Shown here piece by piece: positions 9,084 to 19,966 of a stretch of 39,419 nt of DNA. The notes beneath the pieces were generated by a model that searched no databases, was not told the DNA's origin, and worked only from the letters and a program-made list of their open reading frames with translations. Positions within the stretch are counted from its first letter, which is position 1, and every line of letters starts with the position of its first letter. The DNA comes from Rhodoferax sp. (GTDB taxonomy: Bacteria > Pseudomonadota > Gammaproteobacteria > Burkholderiales > Burkholderiaceae_C): NCBI RefSeq assembly GCF_028714215.1, contig NZ_JAQTMS010000047.1:1-39419 (forward strand), read 5' to 3'. A program made the position numbers and the translations under genes.

Positions 9084-10286
9084 TCATTTCACCCGCATGC
9101 GCGCTGCCGCGCCGTCCAGTGCATCCTTGGGCGACTGGCGACCATTGGTGACAGCCTCCAGCGCGGCGTCCATGGCCGGAAAGAAGCGGCCGGTTTCCGG
9201 AATGTTGGGAATCGGCTCTCCGGCCATTGCGTTGGCCATGGTGGCGCGGATGTGGGGGTCGGCCGACAATTCCTGAAAGTAGGCCTTGTTGGCCGGCGTG
9301 CCCAGCGCCACGTCGGCCGAGACGATCTTCAGGTTCTCGATGCGCAACAAATGGTTCTCGATGAACTCCCGCGCAATGTCCTTGACCTTGCTGGGCGACG
9401 CAATCATGCAGCCCAGCACGCCGACAAAAGGCTTGGACGGGTGGCCGCCGATGCTGGGGATGGGCGCCACGCCAAAATCGATATTGCTCTTGCGCAGGTT
9501 GTCCCAGGCCCAGGGGCCGCTGATCATGGTCGCCAACTGCCCGCGGTTGAAAGCGCTCTCCATTTCGGCGTAGCGTGCGCCCTTGGGCATCTGGCCGCCC
9601 TGAACCAGCCGCGCCAGCATCTCCAGACCTTGCACCGCGCCTGGTGCGTTGACGCCGACCAGCTTGGGGTCCAGATCGCCTTGCGGCGTGCGCCCGAAGA
9701 TGAAGCCGCCGGGTCCGGCCAGCAGCGGCCAAGTGAAGAAGGACTTGTTGTAGTCCCACAAAATCGCGTGCTTGCCTTGCGCCGACAAGGTTTTGTCGAG
9801 GGCGATCACTTCCTCGAAGCTGGCCGGCGGCGTTTTCACCAGCGCCTTGTTGTAGATCAGACCGATGGCCTCGATCGACAGGGGATAACCCCAGACCTTG
9901 CCCTGGTAGGTGAAGGCCGACCAGGCCGAGGCTTCGATTTCGTCGCGGATGCGGCGCGGCGGCTTCAGCGGCACGATCAGGCCCGATTTGGCCCACTCGC
10001 CGGCGCGGTCGTGCGGCCAGCAAAAAATGTCCGGTCCCTTGCCGGCGCCGGCGGCGGCCTGGAACTTGTCGGGCGCGCCCTCGGGGTGTTGCACGATCAC
10101 CTCGACGCCGGAGACCCGGCTGAACGCGTCCCCCACTTTTTGCAAGCCCTTGTAACCCTTGTCGCCATTGATCCAGACCAGCAACTGCGGCGCCACAGCG
10201 GCCTGGCCCAGCGCTGGCCACGCCATGGCGGCCCAGATCGCCCATGCCGCCAGCGCACCACAGAGCGCCCGCATGTCACGCAGCAT
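9084..10286 (-). CDS. malE: Periplasmic maltose/maltodextrin-binding protein MalE
   Basis: 400 residues from ATG 10286, which has GGAG seven bases upstream and overlaps the end of malK by 11 bases. The internal ATG 10274 would give 396 residues, as in E. coli. A signal peptide (LCGALAAWAIWAAMAWPALGQA) is followed by the mature protein. Blocks typical of MalE are clear: LLVWINGDKGYKGLQKVGDAF, GPDIFCWPHDRAGEWAKSGL, and SGPWAWDNL...PSKPFVGVLG, which include sugar-stacking aromatic residues. It captures maltodextrins in the periplasm and delivers them to MalFGK2. Confidence 0.95.
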   Translation of the reverse strand: MLRDMRALCGALAAWAIWAAMAWPALGQAAVAPQLLVWINGDKGYKGLQKVGDAFSRVSGVEVIVQHPEGAPDKFQAAAGAGKGPDIFCWPHDRAGEWAKSGLIVPLKPPRRIRDEIEASAWSAFTYQGKVWGYPLSIEAIGLIYNKALVKTPPASFEEVIALDKTLSAQGKHAILWDYNKSFFTWPLLAGPGGFIFGRTPQGDLDPKLVGVNAPGAVQGLEMLARLVQGGQMPKGARYAEMESAFNRGQLATMISGPWAWDNLRKSNIDFGVAPIPSIGGHPSKPFVGVLGCMIASPSKVKDIAREFIENHLLRIENLKIVSADVALGTPANKAYFQELSADPHIRATMANAMAGEPIPNIPETGRFFPAMDAALEAVTNGRQSPKDALDGAAARMRVK

Positions 10287-11391
10287 GGCGCAACTCCGGG
10301 CTGGAATGGCGCCGAAAAGCGCGTCCCTGCGCATCGAACAGGTAAGCCCATTCGGGCGGTACCCCCAGCAGCAGTGCGTCACCGGCACGCACCCTGGCCT
10401 GCCCATCGATGGCGGCGGTCAGCATCTCGGCGCTGCCCGGGTTGCTGCAATAAGCGTAAGTGATGCTGCCCAGCGACTCGACAAAAGTCACCTGGGTCCG
10501 CAGTGCGTTGTCGGCCACGCCGGCGCGCAGATGCTCGGGCCGTACCCCCAGTTTCACCTTGTCGCCGGCCCGGGCGGATGCGGCATCGACCTGGCAGCGG
10601 ATCACTTCGCCGCCGCCCAGCCGCACGCTGGCACTGTCGGCGCTGGCTTCCAGCACTTCGCCGTCCAGCAGGTTCATGCCCGGCGAGCCGATGAAGCAGG
10701 CGACGAACAGGTTGTCGGGGTATTCGTACAGCGTCAGGGGCGCGCCGACCTGCTCGATGCGACCGGCCGACAGCACGACGATGCGGTCGGCCAGCGTCAT
10801 GGCTTCGACCTGGTCGTGCGTGACGTAAACCATGGTGGTCTTGAATTCTTCGTGCAGCTTGGCAAATTCATAGCGCATGCGCACCCGCAGCGCGGTGTCC
10901 AGATTCGACAAGGGTTCGTCGAACAGGAATACCTCGGGCTTGCGTACGATGGCGCGGCCGATGGCGACCCGTTGGCGCTGACCGCCCGACAGGTCTTTCG
11001 GCTTGCGCGAGAGCAGGTGCTCGATGTTCAGAATCCTGGCCGCCTGGTGCACCGCGCGGTCGATTTCGTCTTTCGGCAGCTTGGCCAGTTTCAGGCCGAA
11101 CGCCATGTTGTCGTACAAGTCCATGTGCGGGTACAGGGCGTACGACTGGAACACCATGGCAATGCCGCGTTCGGCCGGTGGCACGTCGTTGACGACACGA
11201 CCGGCGATGGTCAGTTCGCCCCCGGTGATGTCTTCCAGTCCGGCAATGACGCGCAGCAGGGTCGATTTGCCGCAACCCGAAGGACCGACGAAAACCATGA
11301 ATTCGCCGTCGCGGATCTCCAGGTCGATGCCATGCAGGATCACGCTATCGCCAAAGGCCTTGCTGACACTTGAAAGCTTGACGTCTGCCAT
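10276..11391 (-). CDS. malK: Maltose/maltodextrin ABC transporter ATPase MalK
   Basis: 371 residues, identical in length to E. coli MalK. Walker A GPSGCGKST (36-44), Q-loop VFQSYALYPHM, signature LSGGQ (134-138), Walker B VFLFDEP (154-160) and the switch His of VTHDQ (191) are all intact. The C-terminal beta-rich regulatory domain is present (about 240-371, with GVRPEHL). It is the first gene of the operon malK-malE-malF-malG-amylase. In E. coli the C-terminal domain also holds MalT inactive and binds EIIA-Glc; no malT is seen here, so such regulation cannot be assumed. Confidence 0.96.
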   Translation of the reverse strand: MADVKLSSVSKAFGDSVILHGIDLEIRDGEFMVFVGPSGCGKSTLLRVIAGLEDITGGELTIAGRVVNDVPPAERGIAMVFQSYALYPHMDLYDNMAFGLKLAKLPKDEIDRAVHQAARILNIEHLLSRKPKDLSGGQRQRVAIGRAIVRKPEVFLFDEPLSNLDTALRVRMRYEFAKLHEEFKTTMVYVTHDQVEAMTLADRIVVLSAGRIEQVGAPLTLYEYPDNLFVACFIGSPGMNLLDGEVLEASADSASVRLGGGEVIRCQVDAASARAGDKVKLGVRPEHLRAGVADNALRTQVTFVESLGSITYAYCSNPGSAEMLTAAIDGQARVRAGDALLLGVPPEWAYLFDAQGRAFRRHSSPELRHAA

Positions 11392-11517
11392 GGTGCATCT
11401 CCGCGCTCACATACCGGCTGCGAGTCGCTTGTCTCTTGTTGGTAATTGAAGTGGCTCGGTTGCCGCAAGAGCCGCTTCGACGCGCCCATCAAAGCGATTG
11501 ACGCAAAATTTGAATCA

Positions 11518-11547
11518 AGTATACCTGCAAAAAATGTAGTTATACAA
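11518..11547 (-). promoter_or_regulatory. sigma70-type promoter candidate for the malK operon
   Basis: On the minus strand TTGTAT (11542-11547) and TATACT (11518-11523) are separated by 18 bp. The palindrome TGTAGTTATACA (11535-11546) overlaps the -35 element, so a regulator bound there could control access. The remaining leader to the malK start is about 120 bases. Confidence 0.5.
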
Positions 11548-11622
11548 CGCATCAAGTAAGTGAGAGTTGGACGCTGGATCAGGCGATATTTATTGGTACC
11601 ATAGAGTCTTGAATTATTTTAA

Positions 11623-11637
11623 TGTAATTTAACTACA
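11623..11637. promoter_or_regulatory. 15-bp palindromic operator candidate, copy 2 (glgP promoter)
   Basis: TGTAATTTAACTACA: six of seven symmetric base pairs match around a central base. It differs by one base from copy 1 at 566-580. It ends 22 bases before the preferred glgP start, so it should overlap the transcription start region. Confidence 0.55.
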
Positions 11638-11659
11638 TAATTTGATGAGACCGGAACCC

Positions 11660-14077
11660 ATGAAGACCGAAATCTTTGCCGACCCCGCTAAGACCCCTGA
11701 CCGCCTGCCTTCTGGAAGTGTCGCTGACGCTGATCGCCAGGCTTGGTTGCAGGCCCTGGCCGCCGCACCCAAGGCGCAGGCCTTGCTGGCGCAGCGCTGG
11801 GCGCGCAGCCAACAGGAAGACCGCAACTCGGTGGGCAGCGCTGGCGTGCGCCGGGTGCATTACCTGTCGATGGAGTTTCTGATGGGGCGGGCCCTGGGCA
11901 ATGCACTGGCGGCGCTGGGGCTGGAGAGTGAAGTGCGCCAGCAACTGGCGGCCAAAGGCCTGCAGTTGCCGGATTTGCTGGAACTGGAAAACGATGCCGC
12001 GTTGGGCAATGGCGGTCTGGGCCGGCTGGCCGCCTGTTTCCTGGATTCCTTCGCCGAGTTGGGTTTGCCGTCCTTTGGCTATGGCTTGCGTTACCAGTAC
12101 GGCATGTTTGCCCAGCAGATCCGGGACGGCCGGCAAATCGAGGTGCCCGATGACTGGCTGCGCGCCGGAAACAGTTGGGAGGTGCTGCGCCCGGAAGCCC
12201 GTTTCAGCGTCGGTCTGGGCGGCCGGGTCGAGGTCGAGGCGGGGGTGCGGCGCTGGGTGCCGGCCCAGCGTCTGATCGCGCAAGCCTTTGACTTCATCGT
12301 GCCGGCCCACCACAGCCAGCGCGTTTCCACCTTGCGTCAGTGGCATGCCAGTGCCGAACAGCCGATCGACTTTGCCGCTTTTTGCCGTGGCGACTATGTG
12401 GCGGCCTCCAGCCACCGCGTCGCTGCCGACGTCATCAATTGGGTGCTCTACCCGGACGACAGCAGCGCCGCCGGGCGCGAACTGCGCCTGAAACAAGAGG
12501 CCTTCCTGGTCAGCGCCTCGTTGCAGGATGTCGTGGCCCGCCATCTGCGCGAGGGCCGCAGTCTGGCGCAACTGGGACGCGCCAATGCCATTCACCTGAA
12601 CGACACGCACCCGGCGCTGGCGCCGGCCGAATTGATGCGTCTGCTGCTCGATGAACACGGCATGGCCTGGGATGCGGCCTGGGCCATCACGCAAGAGGCT
12701 GTGTCCTACACCAATCACACCTTGATGCCTGAGGCGCTGGAGACCTGGCCGGTGCCCATGTTCGAGGCTTGGCTGCCGCGTCACCTGGAAATCATTTGCG
12801 AGATCAATGGGCGCTTTCTGACCGAGGTGCGATCCCGTTTTCCGGGCGACGAGGCCTTGCTGCGGCGGGTTTCCCTGATCGATGAAAGCGGCGAGCGCCG
12901 GATTCGCATGGCCTCCCTGGCGGTGGTGGCCTCGCACAAGGTCAACGGTGTCTCGGCCTTGCACTCGGAGCTGATGGTGCAGACCATTTTTGTCGACTAC
13001 GCCAAACTCTATCCGCAGCGCTTCCACAATGTCACCAACGGCGTCACACCCAGGCGCTGGCTGATGCAGGCCAACCCCGGTCTGTCTTCCCTGATCGACG
13101 ACCGCATCGGCAAAACGTGGCGCCAGGATCTGAGCCGGCTGTCGGCGCTCAAGCCACTGGCGGCAGACCCGCAACTGGGGCGCGATTTCCTGGCCGTCAA
13201 GCTTCAGAACAAGGAGCGGCTGGCGGCCTTGATACAAGCCCAATTGGGCATCGAGGTCGATCCGGCCAGCCTGTTCGACGTGCAGGCCAAACGCATCCAC
13301 GAATACAAGCGCCAACTGCTCAATGTGCTGCAAGTCATTGCCCGCTACCAGGCCATCATCGACCAGCCCGAGGCCGACTGGACGCCGCGCACCGTCATCA
13401 TTGCCGGCAAGGCGGCGTCGGCCTACCACATGGCCAAGCTGATCATCCAGTTGACGCACGACGTGGCGGCGCTCGTCAACAGCGACCCGCGCGTCGGCCA
13501 GCGCCTGAAGCTGGTGTTCCTGCCCAACTACGGCGTCAGCCTGGCCGAGGTCATTATTCCGGCGGCCGATTTGAGCGAACAGATTTCCACCGCCGGTACC
13601 GAAGCCTCCGGCACCGGCAACATGAAGTTTGCGCTGAGCGGCGCCCTCACCATCGGCACCTGGGACGGTGCCAACATCGAGATGGCGCAAGCCATGGGCG
13701 AGGAGAACATGTTCATCTTTGGTTTGCGCACCGATGCCGTGCAAAAAATCAAGGCGCAGGGTTATCGGCCCGCACAGTATGTTGAAGGCAATCCTCGACT
13801 CAAGCGGGTACTCGATGCGATTTCAGAGGGTGACTTTTCGCCAGGAGACAGTCAACGCTACCGGACCCTGGTCGACAGTCTGCTGGGGTCCGACCCCTAC
13901 CTGCTGCTGGCGGATTTCGAGGCCTATGTGGCGGCCCAGTCCCAGGTCGATGCCTTGTTCAAGACGCCCGCGCTTTGGGCTCGGCGCGCCTTGCTGAATG
14001 TCGCCGCCATGGGCAGCTTCTCGGCCGATCGGACGATTCGCGAGTACATTGAACGCGTCTGGTCAGCGCCACGCTGA
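11660..14077 (+). CDS. glgP: Glycogen/maltodextrin phosphorylase (GT35)
   Basis: 805 residues from ATG 11660; ATG 11645 or TTG 11642 would add five or six residues but lack a ribosome site, whereas a weak CCGGAA precedes 11660. Family hallmarks: VHYLSMEFLMGRALGNAL near the N-terminus, ENDAALGNGGLGRLAACFLDS, and the pyridoxal-phosphate site EASGTGNMKFALSGALTIGTWDGANIEM with the Schiff-base lysine at about 656. It phosphorolyses alpha-1,4-glucans to glucose-1-phosphate in the cytoplasm. MalP and GlgP cannot be separated from sequence alone; the mal context favours action on imported maltodextrins, the adjacent glgB/glgX favour glycogen. It is the first gene of the plus-strand operon. Confidence 0.93.
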   Translation: MKTEIFADPAKTPDRLPSGSVADADRQAWLQALAAAPKAQALLAQRWARSQQEDRNSVGSAGVRRVHYLSMEFLMGRALGNALAALGLESEVRQQLAAKGLQLPDLLELENDAALGNGGLGRLAACFLDSFAELGLPSFGYGLRYQYGMFAQQIRDGRQIEVPDDWLRAGNSWEVLRPEARFSVGLGGRVEVEAGVRRWVPAQRLIAQAFDFIVPAHHSQRVSTLRQWHASAEQPIDFAAFCRGDYVAASSHRVAADVINWVLYPDDSSAAGRELRLKQEAFLVSASLQDVVARHLREGRSLAQLGRANAIHLNDTHPALAPAELMRLLLDEHGMAWDAAWAITQEAVSYTNHTLMPEALETWPVPMFEAWLPRHLEIICEINGRFLTEVRSRFPGDEALLRRVSLIDESGERRIRMASLAVVASHKVNGVSALHSELMVQTIFVDYAKLYPQRFHNVTNGVTPRRWLMQANPGLSSLIDDRIGKTWRQDLSRLSALKPLAADPQLGRDFLAVKLQNKERLAALIQAQLGIEVDPASLFDVQAKRIHEYKRQLLNVLQVIARYQAIIDQPEADWTPRTVIIAGKAASAYHMAKLIIQLTHDVAALVNSDPRVGQRLKLVFLPNYGVSLAEVIIPAADLSEQISTAGTEASGTGNMKFALSGALTIGTWDGANIEMAQAMGEENMFIFGLRTDAVQKIKAQGYRPAQYVEGNPRLKRVLDAISEGDFSPGDSQRYRTLVDSLLGSDPYLLLADFEAYVAAQSQVDALFKTPALWARRALLNVAAMGSFSADRTIREYIERVWSAPR

Positions 14078-14125
14078 AAACGCTGGCTGGCATGATCTGA
14101 CAGCGCTTTGATTCGGAGGATCCGG

Positions 14126-16308
14126 ATGCTTTCCGACGCAGATGTCCAGGCCCTGGTAGGCGCTCACCACTCCGACCCGTTTGCGGCGCTGGGCTTGCAC
14201 GCCGACGCCCATGGCAAGCTCTGGTTGCGCGCCCTGTTGCCGGGAGCCCAGCAGGTGCAGGTGCTGGAGGCCCGCAGCGGCAAGCCGGTGGCTGGGCTGG
14301 CTCTGCGCCACCCGCAAGGTTTGTTCGAGGGGGCGCTGGGGCGCCGGCGCAAGCGCTTTGATTACCGGTTAGAGGTGCGCTGGCTGGACGCGGCGGCACC
14401 GGCCGCCAACATTTATGCCGACGCTTACGCCTTCGGTGCGCAACTGACCGACGACGACTTGACGGCGCTGCAAGAAGGCAAGCACCCCGATCCGTACACT
14501 GTTCTGGGTGCGCTGTGCCTTGAGCACCAAGGTGTCGCCGGCGTGCGTTTCGCGCTCTGGGCGCCGAATGCGCGGCGCGTCAGCGTGGTGGGAGATTTCA
14601 ACCACTGGGACGCCCGGCGCCACCCCATGCGACTGCGCCACGGTGCCGGGGTGTGGGAGATTTTCGTACCGCACGCTGGTCTGGGAGACCACTACAAGTT
14701 CGAGTTGCTGGGACCGACTGGCCAATTGTTGCCGCAGAAGGCCGACCCCTATGCGCGCGCCGCCGAGTTGCGGCCCGGCACGGCCAGCATAGTGGCCCCC
14801 ATGCCGGAGAAGAAAGTGTTGCCGGCGGAGCGCGCCCAGGCCAACGCGCGCAGCGCACCGATTTCGATTTACGAGGTGCATGCCGCCTCCTGGCGGCGTG
14901 GCGCGGATGGCCGCTTTGCCAGTTGGGATGAGTTGGCGCAAACGCTGCCGGCGTATGTGGCGGAGCAGGGCTTCACGCACGTCGAGCTGCTGCCGGTGAG
15001 CGAACATCCGTTTGACGGTTCCTGGGGCTACCAGACCCTGGGCTTGTTTGCCTTGAGTGCCCGCTTCGGCCCGCCGGAAGGCTTCGAGCGCCTGCTGCAA
15101 GCCTGCCACGCGCGCGGCATCGGCGTCCTGCTGGATTGGGTGCCGGCGCACTTTCCGGCCGACGCCCACGGTTTGGCGCAATTCGACGGCACGGCGCTCT
15201 ATGAATACGCCGATCCGCGCGAAGGTTTCCACAACGACTGGAACACCCTGATTTACAACTTCGGCCGCAAGGAGGTGCGCAACTTCCTGGCCGCCAGTGC
15301 CCACTATTGGACCCGGCGCCTGGGTGTCGATGGTTTGCGGGTCGATGCCGTGGCCTCCATGCTGTACCGCGATTACTCGCGCCGGCCGGGGCAGTGGATT
15401 GCCAACGTCGACGGCGGCCGGGAAAACCTCGAAGCCATCTCCTTGCTGCGCCGGATCAATCAGGAGGTGGCAGCCGTCGCGCCCGGTGCCATCATGGTGG
15501 CGGAAGAATCGACGACTTTTCCAGGGGTGTCGGCGCCCACCGGTGCCGGAGGTCTGGGCTTTCACTACAAGTGGAACATGGGCTGGATGAACGACACGTT
15601 GCAGTACATGCGCGAAGACCCGGTGCACCGGCGCTGGCATCACGCCAAGATGAGTTTTTCCATTCACTACGCTTTCAGCGAAAACTTCGTGTTGCCGCTG
15701 TCGCACGACGAGGTGGTGCACGGCAAGGGTTCCCTGCTGGGAAAAATGCCGGGCGACGACTGGCAGCGTTTCGCCAATTTGCGTGCCTACTACGGCTTCA
15801 TGTGGGGCCACCCGGGCAAGAAGCTGCTGTTCATGGGCCAGGAGTTTGCCCAGCCGGGTGAGTGGGATCATGACGCCCAATTGCCCTGGGCGCTGCTACA
15901 GGATGAACGCCACGCCGGCGTCCAGCGTCTGGTGCGCGATCTCAACCACCTGTACCGCGCGCAGTCTGCGTTGCATCAACTGGACTGCGAGGCGCGCGGC
16001 TTTGAATGGCTGGTGGCGGACGATGCCCAGATGTCGGTTTTCGCCTGGTTGCGGCGCGATGCGCAGGACGCCATGCTGATGGTGGTGAGCAACCTGACGC
16101 CGCTGCCGCGCCAGGACTATGACGTTGGCGTGCCGCATGGCCCGTCGCAGTGGCGCGAGGTCTTGAATACGGACTCGGCTTGCTACGGCGGCAGCAACCA
16201 GGGCAATGGCGCGGCCCGGCTGCCAACCCAGGCCGCGCCGGCGCATGGGCGGGCGCACTCGCTGCGCCTGACGCTGCCGCCATTGGCCACCATTTTTCTG
16301 GTCCCGGC

Positions 16309-16312
<4 letters not shown>
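14126..16312 (+). CDS. glgB: 1,4-alpha-glucan branching enzyme
   Basis: 728 residues, the same length as E. coli GlgB. ATG 14126 is chosen because GGAGG lies just upstream. Domain order: N-terminal N1 domain (about 1-110), CBM48/isoamylase N-terminal domain (FALWAPNARRVSVVGDFNHWD), GH13_9 barrel, C-terminal beta-domain. Catalytic residues: nucleophile D407 in DGLRVDAVASMLYRDYS, acid/base E460 in VAEEST, and D528 in LPLSHDEVVHGKGSL. It creates alpha-1,6 branches in glucans. No glgC or glgA is in the window, so glycogen synthesis from ADP-glucose would need genes elsewhere. Its stop overlaps the glgX start (ATGA). Confidence 0.96.
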
Positions 16313-18402
<2,090 letters not shown>

Positions 18403-18425
18403 TATTTTTTACCCGGATACCTACC

Positions 18426-19952
18426 ATGATCAATCTTCATCAACGCAGCGCCGGTGTCTTGCTGCACATCACTTCCTTGCCCGGTCCGCACGGCGTTGGC
18501 GACTTCGGGCCGGCTGCCTATCGCTTTGTCGATTGGCTGGTGTCGGCCGGCCAGCGCATCTGGCAACTGTTGCCGACGACGCCCATCGGCCCCGGCGATT
18601 CGCCTTACCAGAGCGTCTCGGCCTTTGCCGGCAGCCCCTTGATGGTGGCGCTGGAGCCGCTGGTGGCGGCCGGCTGGTTGGCGCCACCGCAGTTGCCCGC
18701 GGGCGGCTTCGAAGCCGGTAGGGTCGACTTTGGCCGGGTCGTGCCCTGGCGCCTGACGCAACTGCGCTGTGCCGCCGCCGGTTTCCAGCTCAAGGCCTCT
18801 GCCGACCAGCGCGCCGACTTTGCCGCCTGGTGCACGGAGCAGGTTTACTGGCTGGACGACTACGTGCTCTTCATGGCGCTGGAGACGGCGCATGGCGGCC
18901 AGCCCTGGTGGCAGTGGCAGCCCGACTTGCGCCGGCGCGAGCCGGCGGCACTGCAACAGGCGCGCCGGCAGCAGGCCGACGAAATCTACTTTTGGCAGTT
19001 TGTGCAATGGTGTTTTGACCGCCAGTGGAGCGCCGTCAAGGCTTACGCCAATGCGCGCGATGTCGCCATCATGGGCGACCTGCCGATCTTCATCGCCCAC
19101 CACAGCGCCGACTGCTGGGCGCGGCCCGATCTGTACCAGCTCGACGCCAATTTCCAGCCGACCGTGGTGGCGGGCGTGCCGCCCGATGACCTGGGTCCGC
19201 TTGGTCAGCGCTGGGGCAATCCCCTGTACCGCTGGGAGCGCATGGCCGAGGAAGATTTCGCCTGGTGGACGCAGCGCGTGCGGCGTGCCCTGGCGCAGGC
19301 CGATGTGTTTCGCATCGACCATTTCCGCGGCTTTGCCGGTTACTGGGAAATCCCGGCCAGTTGCCCCACAGCGGTGCAAGGGCGCTGGGTACCGGCACCG
19401 GGCAAGGCGCTGTTTGCGGCGATCGAGCGCGCCTTGGGCAAAGTGCCCATCATTGCCGAGGATCTGGGCCTGATCACCCCCGACGTGATCGAGTTGCGCG
19501 ACGGCTGCGGCTTCCCCGGCATGAAGATCCTGCAGTTCGGCTTTGGCGCCGATGGCGCGCATGAGTTTTTGCCGCACAACTACGACAAGGCCTGCGTCGT
19601 CTATACCGGCACGCACGACAACGACACGGTGCGCGGCTGGTGGGACCATGCGCCGCAGCGCGGGCGAGTTTTCGCCGGCAGCTACCTGGCCGCCGGTGCG
19701 CATGACATCCACTGGGCCATGATCCGTGCCGCTTGCAACTCGGTGGCCCGGATGGCGGTGTTTCCGCTGCAGGATGTGCTGGGCCTGGATGGCAGCCACC
19801 GGATGAACCTGCCCGGCACCCTGGGCGGCAGCAACTGGGTCTGGCGCTTCGACTGGGACATGCTGGGCAGCGAGCCGGGCCGGGTGCTGGGCCTGATCAC
19901 CGCCGCCAGCGGCAGAGGCCCGATCGAACTGCTGCACCTGCCCAAGGGCTAG
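18426..19952 (+). CDS. malQ: 4-alpha-glucanotransferase (amylomaltase, GH77)
   Basis: 508 residues, the compact GH77 form (as in Thermus) rather than the roughly 700-residue enterobacterial one. ATG 18426 begins MINLHQRSAGVLLHITSLPGPHGVGDFG, the standard GH77 opening. Catalytic residues: D298 in DVFRIDHFRGFAGYW, E345 in IIAEDLG, D398 in YTGTHDNDTVRGWW. It disproportionates maltose and short maltodextrins, giving glucose and chains long enough for the phosphorylase. It lies 23 bases after glgX and 14 bases before the transporter gene, inside the same operon. Confidence 0.95.
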   Translation: MINLHQRSAGVLLHITSLPGPHGVGDFGPAAYRFVDWLVSAGQRIWQLLPTTPIGPGDSPYQSVSAFAGSPLMVALEPLVAAGWLAPPQLPAGGFEAGRVDFGRVVPWRLTQLRCAAAGFQLKASADQRADFAAWCTEQVYWLDDYVLFMALETAHGGQPWWQWQPDLRRREPAALQQARRQQADEIYFWQFVQWCFDRQWSAVKAYANARDVAIMGDLPIFIAHHSADCWARPDLYQLDANFQPTVVAGVPPDDLGPLGQRWGNPLYRWERMAEEDFAWWTQRVRRALAQADVFRIDHFRGFAGYWEIPASCPTAVQGRWVPAPGKALFAAIERALGKVPIIAEDLGLITPDVIELRDGCGFPGMKILQFGFGADGAHEFLPHNYDKACVVYTGTHDNDTVRGWWDHAPQRGRVFAGSYLAAGAHDIHWAMIRAACNSVARMAVFPLQDVLGLDGSHRMNLPGTLGGSNWVWRFDWDMLGSEPGRVLGLITAASGRGPIELLHLPKG

Positions 19953-19966
19953 CTGGCGCGCGAGGC

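Larger units (their letters stand above)
11392..11659. promoter_or_regulatory. Divergent malK / glgP control region
   Basis: No gene is seen in these 268 bases. The left part is GC-rich leader for malK; the right part is AT-rich. It holds a malK promoter candidate (11518-11547), a half-matching operator (11535-11546), a full operator copy (11623-11637) just before glgP, and CAAGTATACCTG (11516-11527), which matches 11 of 12 bases of the palindrome in the exbB/receptor region. Two operator-like sites about 90 bp apart could allow cooperative or looping repression of both operons; this is inference. Confidence 0.55.

Noticed and set aside
11633..13744. 703-codon antisense open frame across glgP
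   Set aside because: It is the complement of a strongly supported phosphorylase. High GC makes stop codons rare in one antisense frame; the product has the Gln/Arg/His-rich composition of a shadow and no recognisable domain.
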